The translations under genes were made by a program, and so were the position numbers. DNA of 64,000 nucleotides, taken from positions 17,934,384 to 17,998,383 of the forward strand of contig CM040753.1 of the NCBI GenBank assembly GCA_022829145.1. Reading direction: 5' to 3'. Every line of letters begins with the position of its first letter. Positions within the stretch are counted from its first letter, which is position 1. This document shows positions 11,950 to 22,515 of this stretch, in pieces. The stretch comes from Albula goreensis (taxonomy: Eukaryota > Chordata > Actinopteri > Albuliformes > Albulidae). Below the pieces are notes generated by a model, which was given only the letters and a program-made list of their open reading frames with translations, did not search any database and was not told the origin of the DNA.

Positions 11950-14900
11950 CGCACGCACGCACACAAAAACGCACAGACACGCACACACACTCAAATACAC
12001 ACACACACACACATGTAACTGGGTGGGCTTGCAGCTTCACTTCTCAGGCTGGGCTTGACTGAGCTAGTTATCCTTGAGCTAGCTACAGTGCTTAACCTTC
12101 AGTAAATATTGAGCTGTATGAATGAATCATAGTTAAAAAACAAATACATTTCTAAATGCCTAAAAGTACATTTATAAACTCATTCACACATGCATACACA
12201 CACACTCACACACACACTCATGTACACACACAACCTCTCTCATTAGCAGTTTGATGAGCTTTAGGTGGGCAGAGTGTGGAGCGGGCCGGAGTTACTCCGC
12301 TTGTTTTCAGCAGGTTTTCATTTGCTGGCTCCTCAGCACAGCTCACAGTTCTTATTGAAAACATCCCCTGGAATTTCCTGCAGCAGCCCCTGCTCCGCCA
12401 CCACTTTGCTGATATACACTCCGCTTGAGTGACTACGTGTGTTCCTGCGTGCGTAAATGCAAGACGGACAGAGAGCATGTGAGCCAGCGTGTGTTTACAA
12501 GAGAGACAGAGAGATAGAGAGCATATGTGTCATTGGGCATAAGGGTGTGAGTGTGTGAATGACTGTGTCTGTGCGTGTGTGTATGTGTATGTGTCTGTGC
12601 GTGTGTGTGTGTGTGTGTGTGTGTATGTGTCTATGTACATGTGTGTATGTGTCTGTGTTCGTGTATGTATGTTTATGTGTGTTTGTATGTGTCTGTGTTT
12701 GTGTATGTATGTTTCTGTGTCTGTGTGTGTGTGCGTGTGTGTGTGTGTGCATGTGTGTATGTGTCTCTGTGTGTGTATGTGTCTGTGCGCATGTGTATGT
12801 GTGTGTATGTGTATGTGTCTATGTGCATGTGTGTATGTGTCTCTGTGTGTGTGTATGTGTCTGTGTGCATGTGTGTATGTGTCTGTGTGTTTGTGTGTAT
12901 ATATCTGTGTACGTGTGTGTCTATCCCAGACTCTTGTGTAATGGGGAATGGGCACATATGTTGTGCAGGGATTGTGGGTAAAAGAGATCTCTTGACAAGA
13001 GCCAAGAAGGCACATTCTTCCACCCTGTGTGTCCCTTGCTCTGTCACTCTATCCCACTTCTCTTCTTTCGCCATCTCTGTCTTCTTTCCTGTCTGTCTCT
13101 ATCCTTCCTGTATCACCCGACGCCACGCATCTTCCTTCGCTCTTCTTTTTATCTCCAGCTGTTCTGCATCTTCAATCTCTTCTTCATCCTTCTCTTTTAG
13201 CCCATAAAATATTCTGTGGAAGAGAGGGTAAGGGTGAAATGTGGTGTGTGTTTGGGTATATTCATGTGCGTATGTGTGTTTTTATGTATGTGTGCACACG
13301 TGTTAGTGGTTATTTGTTTGTGTGTGTGTGGTCATATGTCTGTGCATGTGCATATGCTTGTGTGTGTGCGCATGTGTGTGTGTATGTTTGTAGATTTGTA
13401 ATGCTTGCATTTGCACATGAGTATGTGAATGTATGTGTGCGTGTGTGTCTGTCTGTCTCCCTGTATGTGTGTCTGTCTGTCCATGCAAGTGTGTGTGAGT
13501 ATGTCTGTGTATGTCTGCACATGTGTGTCTGTCTGTTTGTGCATGTGTTTCTGTGTGTGCGTGCGTGCATGTGTGTTACTGTGTGTGTGTGCGTGCATGT
13601 GTGTTACTGTGTGTGTGTGTGTGTGTGTGTGTTGTTTGTGTTTACTTTGCCAGTCATGTCCCCAGTGCATACCCCACCCCTCTGGTCCCTCTCTCTGCTG
13701 TCTGTCTCCCACACTGCTGAAACCGTGCAGGCCTGTGACTCCCTGCAGGAGGCCCTGTGACTACAAACCCTGTCCCGGCCACAGATAAGTCACACTGACA
13801 CACATGCTATCCCCCCTAATATTACCAACCCATCATTTATACGCTTCAGCTAAAGACGTGTTACGTTAAAACTTAATCTTGTCATAACTCATTCCTCTCA
13901 ATAGACTGCAAGTTTGACTATCAGTTGTGATTTCCTACTCCTGAATAGGGCTCTACTGTACAATTCAATGGGCACTGTGCAACAAAAAATAACTTCTCTG
14001 TTATTAATATGCAAGATTCTTATTATTGCGCTATCACTGATGGCTTATCAATAACCAAAATGGAAGTAAGTCCAGGACTTTATCACGTTATCATTACAGT
14101 CTCTGTAATTACATGTGTTTTAATCCTGTCAACTAAACTAATCAAATTCAAACAGTCCACCCTTTTAATGCCCCCTGTCTTCAGTCAGTAATGCTTTCAG
14201 AATATACATTACAACAATTGCATCTTTGGAGTAATTGATAACTGGGTGAAGTTGTCTCACATCAGAGTGTCAGCTTGGCCAGGCTCATTATATGGTGAGG
14301 TTATAAGATGGAAAAGGTCAAATGAGTGAGTTCAGTTCCTTAATCAAAGTTTCAGGTTTTGTTAGAATGAAGCTGCAATGGAAGTAGCTAGAGAGCTACA
14401 TATGCACATCCATGCACAGAAGAGGCACAGATAAGCTTGAGGAGAGGGGCACAGGCTTCTATGGACAAGAAACACTAAGTGAGTGGATGTCTCAGTCAGT
14501 TTTCCAGGACAAACCGTTGAGGTAGAGGGCCTGGATTTGTCCATGTCCAGGCTTTATGCAGGACTGGGTATTCTGTATATTGTTGGTAGATGGCGAGTCT
14601 AAATAGGCTGAATGGGCGGTTCATGTAACTGCTTATTTCTTTATGTTTGAATGATGCTGGGGAACATTTGAGGTGGTGCAGGGTCTGGTTTGGATGGCGT
14701 GGAGACGAGAGTGTATCACTTCCTCAATTCTCTGTCCTCTTCCCTTTGGGTCAAAAGTAGCTGTTCCTGGAAGAGGTGATGGAAGAGATTGAGGGACGAT
14801 CCCTGTCATGGAAGTGAGGCATATCAGTGGGGAGAGTTGGGTCAGGAGCAGGAAGAGGACCATTACTTTCCTCCAATGATAGAGACCTAGTGAGTTAGTT

Positions 14901-17900
14901 CATGAAAGTACTGGCAGCCTTGAATACTTTTTTGATTATTTTCATGTTCTCCAGATATTTCGACCCTCCCCCACCATCCATCTCAATCCATTCCTGTTCA
15001 GCATTGCACATTCCATCTGACTAAATTCCCACCCCATTCCATTGTGTCTTTACCCAAAGTTACCCCGTATCCAGTATCCCACCATCAGTCTATGTTCTGA
15101 GCCCCTGCCTCTCCCCTCGGATGACATTGTCAGCCCCGTTCAGACCCGCGTTGCTCATTAAGCCCCTTTAGTGATTACATGCTTCGTTACCCGGAAGAAC
15201 AACACATCTTGAGTTAATTCGGTGCTAAATGGGGGTTTTGCTTATTCCCTCCTATTTCGTCTTTTGCACACATGATTGGCACAGCTCTGCTCCACCTTTG
15301 CAGGTTTTGTGTACTCAGTATGTATGAGACAAAATGCTGTGACGTTGATTTATCATCACATGATGGTCATAAGAAGCACAGAGAGAAGGATTGTGGGTAG
15401 ATTACTACAAAAAGGTGGGAGGTGGGCAGAATTAAATTATTCTGGGAAAGGAAGGGGGGATTATATTAATGAGAGCAAGAGAGATGAGAGGGAGGTTGGA
15501 GTGGGGAAAACACCTAGATGGAGCAGAAGGATAATGCAGAAGAATTGTATTTGTGTGTGTGTGTGTGTGTGTGTGTGTGAGCATATGTGCGGGTGTGTAA
15601 GGGCGCGTGTGTATGTGTGTCATAGCAGATTTATGCCATGCCTTTATGCTTTTAAGGAGACCAGAGGAAAGCTGGCTGAGCTGACTTAGAAGGCCTCTCA
15701 AGAATTGTAGTTTGCTACTCTGGAAAAGCTACTTGACTGCTGTAAGAAGAGTGATCATGTCTTTTTCAAGCCTTTTCTTTGGATTTTCTTCTCAGTTACC
15801 TGCCATCTTTGCGTGTTTGTGTGAGTGTCTTTGTGTGTGAATAAGTGTGCATGTGTGTGTGCATATGCATGTGTCTGTGTGTACATGTGTGCATATGTGT
15901 GTGTGTGTGTTTTCCTGTGTGTGTGAAAAATACGTCTTTCTCCCACCAGCTGCCTAACTTTCTTCTCTCCAGAAAAGGAGTTAAAGCCTCAGCTGTCAGG
16001 AACAAAAACAAACGGTGAGGGCAATTTTCACTTAAACGTTTTAGCGTGTCACAGTCCTGAACCCCCAGTCCCTGAACCCCCCTTCCCCCTTTTCCCCTCC
16101 CCCCTTCCTCTTCTCTCTTCTGGGACAGTTACACACCACAGTGGCTCTCCAGCTTGTCAACCCAGGCGTAAGCAAACGGACCATCTAAATATTTAAAGTG
16201 AAGGGGAAACAGTTTAAATGTTCCGACAGCAGAACCATTGACCCCCACTGGCTGGGCCTAGTCACCGCAGCCTAGGGCGACAGTGCCTTCTACATGCAGG
16301 GGAGAGAGAGACTAATCTACAAGGATCAGTCATAGGCCTCTACCAGTGCCTCACATCTATTTTTAGAATACAAGAACATCAGAAAACATAACAACGAGAA
16401 CAAGCCAGCAGGACCATCTATGCTTTGTCATACACCCACATTCTGGAGCAGCAGTGTAGGTGAAAGGTCAGTGAGCTGGGCCTGAAAGTTGGAAAATGCT
16501 TCCTGGTAATAAAAACCTTCCAAAATACTCCTCTGAGCCATATGTTTAATCCCCATTAACAGTTCATTTATTAAAAATTAAACAACCCCCATTTTGGCAA
16601 TTAACTTTTAATGTGCCCTAACCTGCTGTGTCCCAGAGAAAGGTTATCCCCCCTCCCCTTCTCCCTCTCCCTCTTCTGGAGATACATGTTCACATGCATG
16701 TAGGGTGAAATCATTTAGGAAGGAAAAATAGCCATTGCGACTTAGCAGGGGAAACACTCCCAATTCCTATTAATCCTGAAACTTAAACAGAGACAAAGCT
16801 GGGCCATGAGGGTGGAATTTCCTGATCTGTAGATTTACACATCAGACGAGATCCGTTCCATTTTAAACGCTTCAGGTGCGCTAAGGGTAATATTTCTTTC
16901 CGCAAGTTTTTTTTGTTGTTGACTTGGAGGCTATCTGGTGATTTACTGATTACCAGGTGCTGTAAAAGCAAGATTTCTGGGCATGGCTTGCAAAATGCAT
17001 CAAAGTAATAACTTCATTACTTGGCTGACTGCTCTGGTTTTGGGAGAGGTGAGGTGGTGTGATTTGTGAGATGGAAGAAGTATTACCCTGGATGGTAAAG
17101 GTGGAGGGGAGTGATGGAGGCTGTGCTTGTGATGTGTGGGAGACCTCACAGCTTTGGTCCTGTTGGAGGCTGAAAGAGGGCCCTCCATTCTTCCTCACTC
17201 TGCGCTGTGAAAAGAGTCAGGGCTCTGTAATTATGGAGAGGAATACTCACTCGTTTTAAGTGGCCTGTGTATGTCTGTTCTCGTGCTCCCTCTCTCTCTC
17301 TCTGTCTCTTTCTTTCTCTCTGTCTGTCTCCCCCTCTCTCTCCCTCTGTCTTGTCCCTCTTCGCTCTGCTCTGGCTCTCTCCATTGCTGCAGGGTCTTGC
17401 AAAGCAACATCTTGTGTTTGTTTGCAGCATAGCAACAGTTCCCAGCCGGCAGGGCTACAGGCTCTGTCATCTCTTGCTCTCTTTCTCTCTCTTTTTCCAC
17501 TACCACTGCTCCTCTCCTCTCCCTCTTCCTCTTCCAATCAGGTGTCAAACAGACCTGCGAATGTTTTCTGCCTGCCTGCTTTCTCTGTATCTCTCCCTCT
17601 CTCCTTTTGTCCCTCCTTCACTTTCTCTGAGTGCTGTCGAGTTGCCCTGTTGACAGGAGAGGTGGAGGGGCAGAACGACTTGAGTAATGAGGTGCTGACA
17701 TCGTCCCAGTGCAGACCCTGTGTGCCTCTCCAAACCCAAAGCCTGGGTGGCAGAGCACAGAGAAATGGCAAAGTGGGGCCCGACAGAAAGAGACCCCAGA
17801 CCCAAACCAACACAGGAAACACACACACTAGGAACTGCTAGGAACACACACATACACACACACTTGAGCACACACAAACACACGCACAAACATGCATGCA

Positions 17901-20900
17901 AAGGCACACACAAGCACACTCACATGCACGCACACATGCATAAGCACAAAGAAGCACACTCTTTGCCTAGAGGCCAGGAAGACCTGGACAGGAAAGGGCT
18001 GTTAGAGTTTCAAAAAGCAGAGACCTTTTAATTAAACCCCCAATATATTTATTTTTCACTGGATTTATGTGATGGTTATTTATTTCTTAGCATCAGTTTG
18101 TTTACTGACATCCAAATACTGATCGCAGTCACAAAATAAACAATGAGCTTTTCGCATAGACATACTCCTGTCAGACCTCAAAGCCAGTCAGTGACAGGGG
18201 AGTAGTGTCTTATTCTATCTGTGTGCCTGTGGAAGAAGAGGGCTGTACCCTCTGTAGCAACACCTTAGGATTTATTCCATGTGCTGTATATACCTCTTCG
18301 ACATTTTTCCACCTTTGCCGATGTTGATGTTCAAAAGCTCCTTCTCTCAGCTTCAGATGTGAAACATTTTTGCAGTCATTCATCATTGTATTATTTCATT
18401 AAAAACTAAAGGACCACAGTCATTTCATCCCTACGAAGTGTTTTGCGGGGTCTAGTATCTTTTCTCTGGCAGGTGCTCTCTTGGGCTCTGGGGCCATTTA
18501 GGGAGTATGTGTGTACTGACTGCACTGTTCAGACCACCACACACATTTCTGCAAAGCTTCAACCTCCAGCCCAATGACTTCCTCTGCAGGCCTGGCTGTA
18601 ATGGCAGCCCTGTGAGAGGCCCTTTGGAGAGGGGGAAAATAAACAAGCAGACACGAAATGGAGGTGGCTTTGACCCCACACCCACAATCCAGAGGAGCTG
18701 TCTCACTTCCAACCGGAAAATGTCTGTGTCAATAAAAAGTGTAAAAAAAAGTTGGCTTATAAATAAATTAATAAAAAATATATCCACACCCACAGCTCTG
18801 TATGTTTCAAATCCGGATGGCTGGACTCTGATGTGAGAGACATTCAGGTAGATGGCGTTCAGGTTTGTGAGTGTCTTTGGCCTGCGGTGCAGGATGAGGG
18901 GGAGATGTGGGCACACTTTGGCGGGCGGCTCAATGGCGGGCCTGTTTTATGCCTCCGTCCCAGGACAGAATTACTGACTGACTTGAGGGGGTGGGGTGGG
19001 ACGGTGTACTGAGGCGCAATCTCGATCTCTGATCTGACCGCCACTCCACCACAGCCTCTGCCAGTCCATGCCGATGCCTTTGAACAGCACAGCCAAGAAA
19101 ATGTACAACTTTTTTCAGGAATGATCTTAATAATAATATAAAAAATATTAAAAAGGCAGCCTTGAAGATTTTTCAGCATGTCAGTAATGAGGGTTTAGGA
19201 GCGTGGCGAAGGGGTGATGTCAGCAGAGGAGAGGATGAGGCAGTATTACTGTATATTGTGGGGTTGAGTGACACAGGATTATTGGTTGTTCAGAGAAATA
19301 AAAACCTTTCATCATGGCGGTGAAGCTGCCTGTACGTTTGATGTCTCAGAGTGAAGGAATTGTGTGTTTGGTGGGTGGGTGGGTGGGTGACTGTGGGTGT
19401 GTGTTGGGTGGGGTGGGAATGGAAGCAGTGTTGTCCTTAATATTGGGAACATACTTAAAGAGAATAAGTGCACTCAAAAGTTAAAGGACAGCTGTGGAAT
19501 GGAGATGTCCCTTTTTTATGTCAAACCGTTTTTTACCCAGAATTGTTGCTCACTTAGGACACTTCTATTGAAGCTCCATTAGTTCTGACAACGAATTGCA
19601 ATTAAATTCATTAATTGTAAAAGTTTCACATTATGGGTGTTCTTAAAGTAGTTAACTAAAATTTCTGATTGAATTGAAACACAGCTCTAGTGAACAGACA
19701 AACCATTTTCCATCATCTTCTGTTTCTGTCTGTAACCTATGTAAGTACTGTTTCCTGTTTCCTGTTAGGGCACTTCCTGGGGAACCACAGTGTGTTGGAC
19801 ATTCTGCGGCAGGAGGGCTATGAGGTGGATCACACACTTCCTGGAGAGCCGATCACAGAGTACGTCTGTAGCCTTGTGCTAACAGAAATACTCATACATA
19901 CACACCAACACTCGCAAGGTTCTCCATTGTGTTTAGCAAATTCCTTGGGAAATTCACAGTGTACAGCAAGCAGTAGTACACATAATGTACATTTTGACTG
20001 TATAATTTCTCTATAAACCATAAACATGATCTCACAACTATTACACTATTGTATACCCTGTACAGTACATTTTTTGTATACTACAAACCATATATACTGC
20101 AGAGTATCCTCTATATACTTTGTACACTGTTATATACCCTCTCGTCACTCTTTGCCCTATTGTATACCCTCTTTATCTGGTGCCTTAGTGTGCCCTCTGT
20201 GTACCCTGTAAACTATAGCTTACCCTCATATACACTGATAGGCTTTTCTTCATGTAAACTGTACTGTAATGTTTATGTGTAAACTGTACTAACTCCTTGG
20301 TACACTGTGTATGTGCTCTAGCACAGTGTCGTTTAGCTCAGTACAATGAAGAACAAAGTGTGTGCTACTTTTTACCCTGGCCTCCACTCTTAATTGGGTT
20401 AGTTCCATTATTTGCACATGTATTAGTTGGCTTGCACATAATGCATATACAGTGAAAGTAGTTTGTTTTGGCTAAATAATGACTGCATATATTCTGTGCA
20501 ACAACATTGGGTTATATGCACAGCACTAGATGAGTAACATGACCAGCTAAGGCAGAATTCATTGGTTGGACACGAGCATTTGCACATCCCTTAGTTTGTC
20601 ACCACTGCCTTCCAGTACCTTGACATGCTGTGGTCTGCTGGCCTGCCCAGCTCCTGTGTGTGCCAGCTCACACTACCCCTGAGGGTTTACCCCTTGGCTC
20701 CTGAACAGGGGGGAATTTTCTCCTCACGCAACCACCCCCCTCCACTCAGGCCTGCATGTGCTATTTGGCAGACAGGTAGTACCTCTGTCCTGTGTGGGGG
20801 CAGGGGGGGTGTCAGGACCAGGAGGTTATCCAAAGGCTGTTGTAGGTTGAGCCCATTAAAACAGCAGCAGTATTATTTACAACACTCACCCATACAAAGG

Positions 20901-22515
20901 TTAGAATGAGGAAAATACTATTCATATAATCAGAAAAGCATAGTTGTATCACGCAAATGAAACCATCGTTCCAGACATTGCTTTCACACGCATCACAATA
21001 AATTACAGCTGTAAGAGGTTTTTTGGCTAACAAAAATGGCCTAGAGAAGAAGGCAGTATTCCACTGTATGGATGGGCCCTAAAGTGTAGTATGGCACCCT
21101 AACCATGCATGTACCAGCTGTGGTCGGTTGCTAGGGGAGTCTTTATCCAGGGAGGGAGGGAACCTGTAAGTAGGGATGTCTGTATCCCATTGCTCTCTAG
21201 TGACCACTACAGGCCAATTGGTCACTCACTGTTTGCCTGCACAAAGCTGGGCATGTCCTCTAATGTCTCATGGCTGTGCAAGATATAGCATGAACAGAGG
21301 CAGCAGCTGACGTCACATGTCTTAGAGGAGAATACATTGGCTTGTGAATATGACCAGATTTTTAAAATCATGAGAAGAAAAGAAGAAAACTCTGGTCTGG
21401 AAGGACACCGGAGACAACAGTGGCTGTGACAAAAAATTGACCAGCATTTGGCTATGATACACAGGCACAGTACAATATTTCGTGATATAGTGATTGACAT
21501 TGACACACATTTTGGACATTCAGTGTCTTGATTTGTTTTTCAAAGGTCCCTCAACCATTATAGTATATTACCATTCCTCTATGATTTTTCAGATGGAAGC
21601 ATAGACACTGTAATTAAGCAAATGAATAATGTATTGATTATTTCTTGGTGTTGTTGGCCATCCTTCAGATATTCATCTCAGCCAGAGGAACCCACTGTGG
21701 CCTCCAGTTTGGGGACCTCTGAGACAGTGAGCCCCCCCTCCCTCAGTTGGGGTACTAACCCCCCAGATCCAGAGGAAACGCAGGAGGACCTGCCCCACCT
21801 GCTGCTCCCAGACAGCCTGAGCCAGCTGGAGGAGTTTGGGCGGCAGAAGAGACCCCGGAAACACCAGCGCGCACACACCCGCACACGCCTGTTCAGTGAC
21901 CTATGGGTGCGAATGGAGGACAGGTGAGAGAAGCTCAGTGCTTGGGGTCAGATCCATCTCAGTGCAGCCTGTCCATGAACTGAAATGAAGTTCATCAGCT
22001 GTTGACACAGCACAGGGGAGGGTTTTCTCCTCCCCTCTCTTTTTCTCTTTTGTTTTGTTCTCAATTTATTTCTTGAATTGACTGAATTGACAAATGCACA
22101 TTCCAATGTATGCAAGATCAAACCTTGAACTAACATGAGCTAATAATTGTTATCATCACAAACTTTAAATTTGAAAAAAAAGATAAAAAAAACTTATTTA
22201 ACAACATATTGAATTAGAAACATAATTTAAAACTGAAATCATATGAATATGTATACACTATATTTTAAACAACAATTTCAATTTTTTGACAGCACCACTC
22301 CACTCCCGAATATAAGGATAACAAATGGGTATATTACAGTGGAACCACCACTCACACGCCATCACCAGCTCAGGAGACCTACCCTCCATTCAATGGAGCG
22401 GCCCCCCAGCCTGGCCCCACCCCTTACTGCACTGGACTCTGCCTTGCCCAGCACCGGCCACGCCCTCACAAGCCTGATTGTTTGTCTGGTCTCACACATG
22501 CTGCTGACCTCCTGA
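3030..22515 (+). CDS. TRABD2B: TRABD2B / TIKI2 Wnt-inactivating metalloprotease, 3' half (five exons)
   Basis: The five exons join to 891 nt: 296 codons and a TGA stop. TIKI proteins are membrane-tethered metalloproteases of the TraB/PrgY family that clip the N-terminus of Wnt ligands, leaving them oxidised and inactive, so they act as Wnt antagonists at or near the cell surface. Seen here are [34 protein letters not shown], the second family GxxH motif in FFAFGAGHFLGN, a proline- and acid-rich stalk, [27 protein letters not shown] and a hydrophobic C-terminus fitting a GPI signal. N-glycosylation sequons occur at NQT, NSS and NHS. The [14 protein letters not shown] block matches TRABD2B better than TRABD2A as I recall those proteins. 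The first ~220 residues, including the signal peptide and first GxxH, lie outside the window. Introns are GT-AG and phases agree throughout. No break in the frame was seen. Confidence 0.93.
4820..4900. repeat. Polypurine (GA)-rich low-complexity tract
   Basis: Imperfect GAGA/GGA/GAAA repeats on the + strand. Three overlapping charged or serine-rich ORFs arise from it and are not credible genes. Confidence 0.85.
5000..5220. promoter_or_regulatory. Candidate conserved noncoding element in intron
   Basis: A compositionally complex block with more C, G and CpG than its AT-rich surroundings, including CTCGAGCGGCCCCCATAAAT and GGGCCTTATCGGTCAGGACC. It has no simple repeats and no splice-flanked frame. 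It stands out only by composition, so the call is tentative. Confidence 0.2.
6294..6370. repeat. (CT)-rich polypyrimidine tract
   Basis: Dense CTCTCT, CCTT and TCCC repeats in the intron. It resembles a polypyrimidine tract, but no TIKI-like exon follows. Confidence 0.8.
8339..8513 (+). CDS. TRABD2B: TRABD2B exon B (TIKI domain leading into GAGH)
   Basis: 175 nt; starts in phase 0 and ends after one base of a Gly codon. The acceptor is ATTACAG and the donor is GCAG then GTCAGTG. It encodes [10 protein letters not shown] (NSS sequon), [20 protein letters not shown], then a variable helix and FFFAFGAG. Splicing to the next exon completes GAGHF, the second GxxH motif of the TraB/TIKI fold and a likely metal-site element. 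[14 protein letters not shown] is almost invariant in TIKI proteins. Confidence 0.95.
8924..9120. repeat. Degenerate ~40-bp tandem repeat
   Basis: About four to five diverged units share the pattern AGTACAAATACAATAACTGC followed by an AAGTGTTACTTTTTCC-like segment. Unit starts are near 8953, 8993, 9033 and 9076. Divergence between units points to an old array. No coding potential was seen. Confidence 0.75.
9660..9768. repeat. Imperfect (TG)n / TATG microsatellite
   Basis: TGTGTGTATG-type repeats interrupted by TATATTTATATATG. Several overlapping Cys/Val-rich ORFs arise from it and are artefacts. Confidence 0.9.
10225..10340. promoter_or_regulatory. Candidate conserved noncoding element in intron
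   Basis: Complex sequence with CpG and a CCCCATTCATCCAGCGAGAG segment followed by GCTGATATCTATTAACCG. It contrasts with the low-complexity pyrimidine-rich DNA around it. Only composition supports it. Confidence 0.2.
10793..10807 (-). promoter_or_regulatory. CTCF-like motif in intron
   Basis: The minus-strand sequence CCAATAGGGGGCAGC fits the CTCF core (CCASYAGRKGGCRS) with one mismatch. It sits within a unique segment of the large intron. Motif match alone does not show occupancy. Confidence 0.4.
11024..11080. repeat. (CATA)n microsatellite
   Basis: About twelve tandem CATA/TACA tetranucleotides, ending in GTACATATATAC. Confidence 0.95.
11866..12013. repeat. (CA)n microsatellite, pure then imperfect
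   Basis: A pure CA tract of about 75 bp continues into CACGCACGC and CACAGACACG variants. All ORFs overlapping it encode Thr-His or Cys-Val repeats and are artefacts. Confidence 0.97.
12545..12930. repeat. Long compound (TG)n minisatellite-like tract
   Basis: About 390 bp of TGTGTATGTGTCTGTG-type variant repeats on the + strand, organised as roughly 20-30 bp higher-order units (TGTGTATGTGTCTGTG plus TGCATG). Open frames run through it in several reading frames because the repeat lacks stop triplets. Confidence 0.93.
13228..13640. repeat. Second long imperfect (TG)n tract
   Basis: TG-rich sequence with GTGCATGTG, TCTGTCTGT and a short duplication of GTGCGTGCATGTGTGTTACT near 13558-13608. With the previous tract it makes almost 1.1 kb of mostly alternating purine-pyrimidine DNA. 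Confidence 0.9.
15100..15310. promoter_or_regulatory. Candidate conserved noncoding element in intron
   Basis: Complex single-copy-looking sequence including CTCATTAAGCCCCTTTAGTG, TTGAGTTAATTCGGTGC and CCTCCTATTTCGTC. The homeodomain-type TTAATT/ATTA cores and CpGs suggest an enhancer. There is no frame or splice context. Confidence 0.25.
15552..15620. repeat. (TG)n microsatellite
   Basis: A pure TG tract of about 28 bp followed by degenerate GTGTGTAAGGGCGCGTGTG sequence. Confidence 0.95.
15815..15912. repeat. Imperfect (TG)n tract
   Basis: GTGTTTGTGTGAGTGTC-type repeats with CATATGCATG interruptions. Confidence 0.9.
16500..16760. promoter_or_regulatory. Candidate conserved noncoding element in intron
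   Basis: A TAAT-rich block (CCCCATTAACAGTTCATTTA, GGCAATTAACTTTTAATGTG) of complex, non-repetitive sequence. Clustered homeodomain-type cores are common in developmental enhancers; no function can be proved here. Confidence 0.25.
17285..17360. repeat. (CT)n polypyrimidine tract
   Basis: CTCTCTCTCTGTCTCTTTCT repeats. Several Ser/Leu-rich ORFs crossing this region are products of the repeat. Confidence 0.9.
17855..17950. repeat. Imperfect (CA)n tract
   Basis: CACACATACACACACACTTG-type repeats with CACGCACAAACATGCATG interruptions. Confidence 0.9.
19769..19859 (+). CDS. TRABD2B: TRABD2B exon C (GHFLGN, end of catalytic domain)
   Basis: 91 nt. It begins with the last two bases of the Gly codon left open by the previous exon and ends with GA of a Glu codon. 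The acceptor is CTGTTAG and the donor is GTACGT. It encodes [20 protein letters not shown] then [11 protein letters not shown]. It completes the GAGH motif, adds an NHS sequon, and forms the closing helix and strand of the TraB/TIKI domain. It matches the family segment GHFLGNNTVxDxLRxxGxEV. Confidence 0.95.
19860..21668 (+). other. TRABD2B: TRABD2B intron (1.8 kb)
   Basis: Noncoding. The stretch around 20030-20300 is a degenerate series of TGTATACCCT / TGTACACTG motifs. No further TIKI exon fits between the flanking phases. Overlapping minus-strand ORFs at 21222-21519 show no family resemblance. Confidence 0.88.
20028..20305. repeat. Degenerate tandem repeat of TGTATACCCT / GTACACTGT motifs
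   Basis: TATACCCTC, GTACACTGT and GTAAACTGTACT variants recur every 20-40 bp across about 280 bp. Spacing is irregular, so this is either an old decayed array or low-complexity drift. Confidence 0.5.
21669..21923 (+). CDS. TRABD2B: TRABD2B exon D (stalk and conserved [14 protein letters not shown] block)
   Basis: 255 nt; starts with the last base of a Glu codon and ends with two bases of a Ser codon. The acceptor is CCTTCAG and the donor is GTGAGAG. It encodes a disordered Ser/Pro/Glu-rich linker ([28 protein letters not shown]), then [20 protein letters not shown], a basic [10 protein letters not shown] run, and [10 protein letters not shown]. The last blocks are diagnostic for TRABD2B; the basic stretch may be a processing or interaction site. 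Reading into the intron gives Arg then TGA at once. Confidence 0.95.
21924..22292 (+). other. TRABD2B: TRABD2B last intron (369 bp)
   Basis: A short GTGAGAG...TTTTTTGACAG intron, AT-rich in its 3' half. If it is retained, the frame stops at TGA 21925-21927. Confidence 0.92.
22293..22515 (+). CDS. TRABD2B: TRABD2B last coding exon (C-terminal stalk and GPI-signal-like tail)
   Basis: 223 nt ending in TGA at 22513-22515. The first base completes Ser, giving EDSTT as in other TRABD2B proteins. A Pro-rich linker follows ([36 protein letters not shown]), ending in the hydrophobic [16 protein letters not shown] short hydrophobic terminus with a small-residue region (SALPSTGHA) before it fits a GPI-anchor signal. 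Sequence similarity is weak across the family in this exon, so the call rests on exon position, phase and the EDSTT match. Confidence 0.88.

Larger units (their letters stand above)
8514..19768 (+). other. TRABD2B: TRABD2B intron (11.3 kb), rich in simple repeats
   Basis: The longest intron in the window. It holds (TG)n, (CA)n and (CATA)n tracts, listed separately, and a degenerate 40-bp tandem repeat at 8924-9120. It also contains a few complex segments that may be regulatory (10225-10340, 15100-15310, 16500-16760). A run of large ORFs at 12.5-13.8 kb and 17.2-17.9 kb comes entirely from CA/TG or CT repeats. It ends in a CCTGTTAG acceptor. Confidence 0.9.

Noticed and set aside
12530-13015. 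Thr-His and Cys-Val repeat ORFs of 120-240 codons on both strands (12.5-13.8 kb)
   Set aside because: They are translations of TG/CA repeats, which lack stop codons in several frames.
14588-14604. Possible CTCF motif TTGGTAGATGGCGAG
   Set aside because: The first two core bases (CC) are replaced by TT; weaker than the three sites listed.
17260-17841. 193-codon plus-strand Ser/Leu-rich ORF
   Set aside because: It begins in a CT repeat and has no family resemblance; overlapping minus frames are equally long.
18452-18916. 154-codon minus-strand and 109-codon plus-strand ORFs in the large intron
   Set aside because: No recognisable domain, no splice pattern, and mutual overlap. The region may be unique noncoding sequence.
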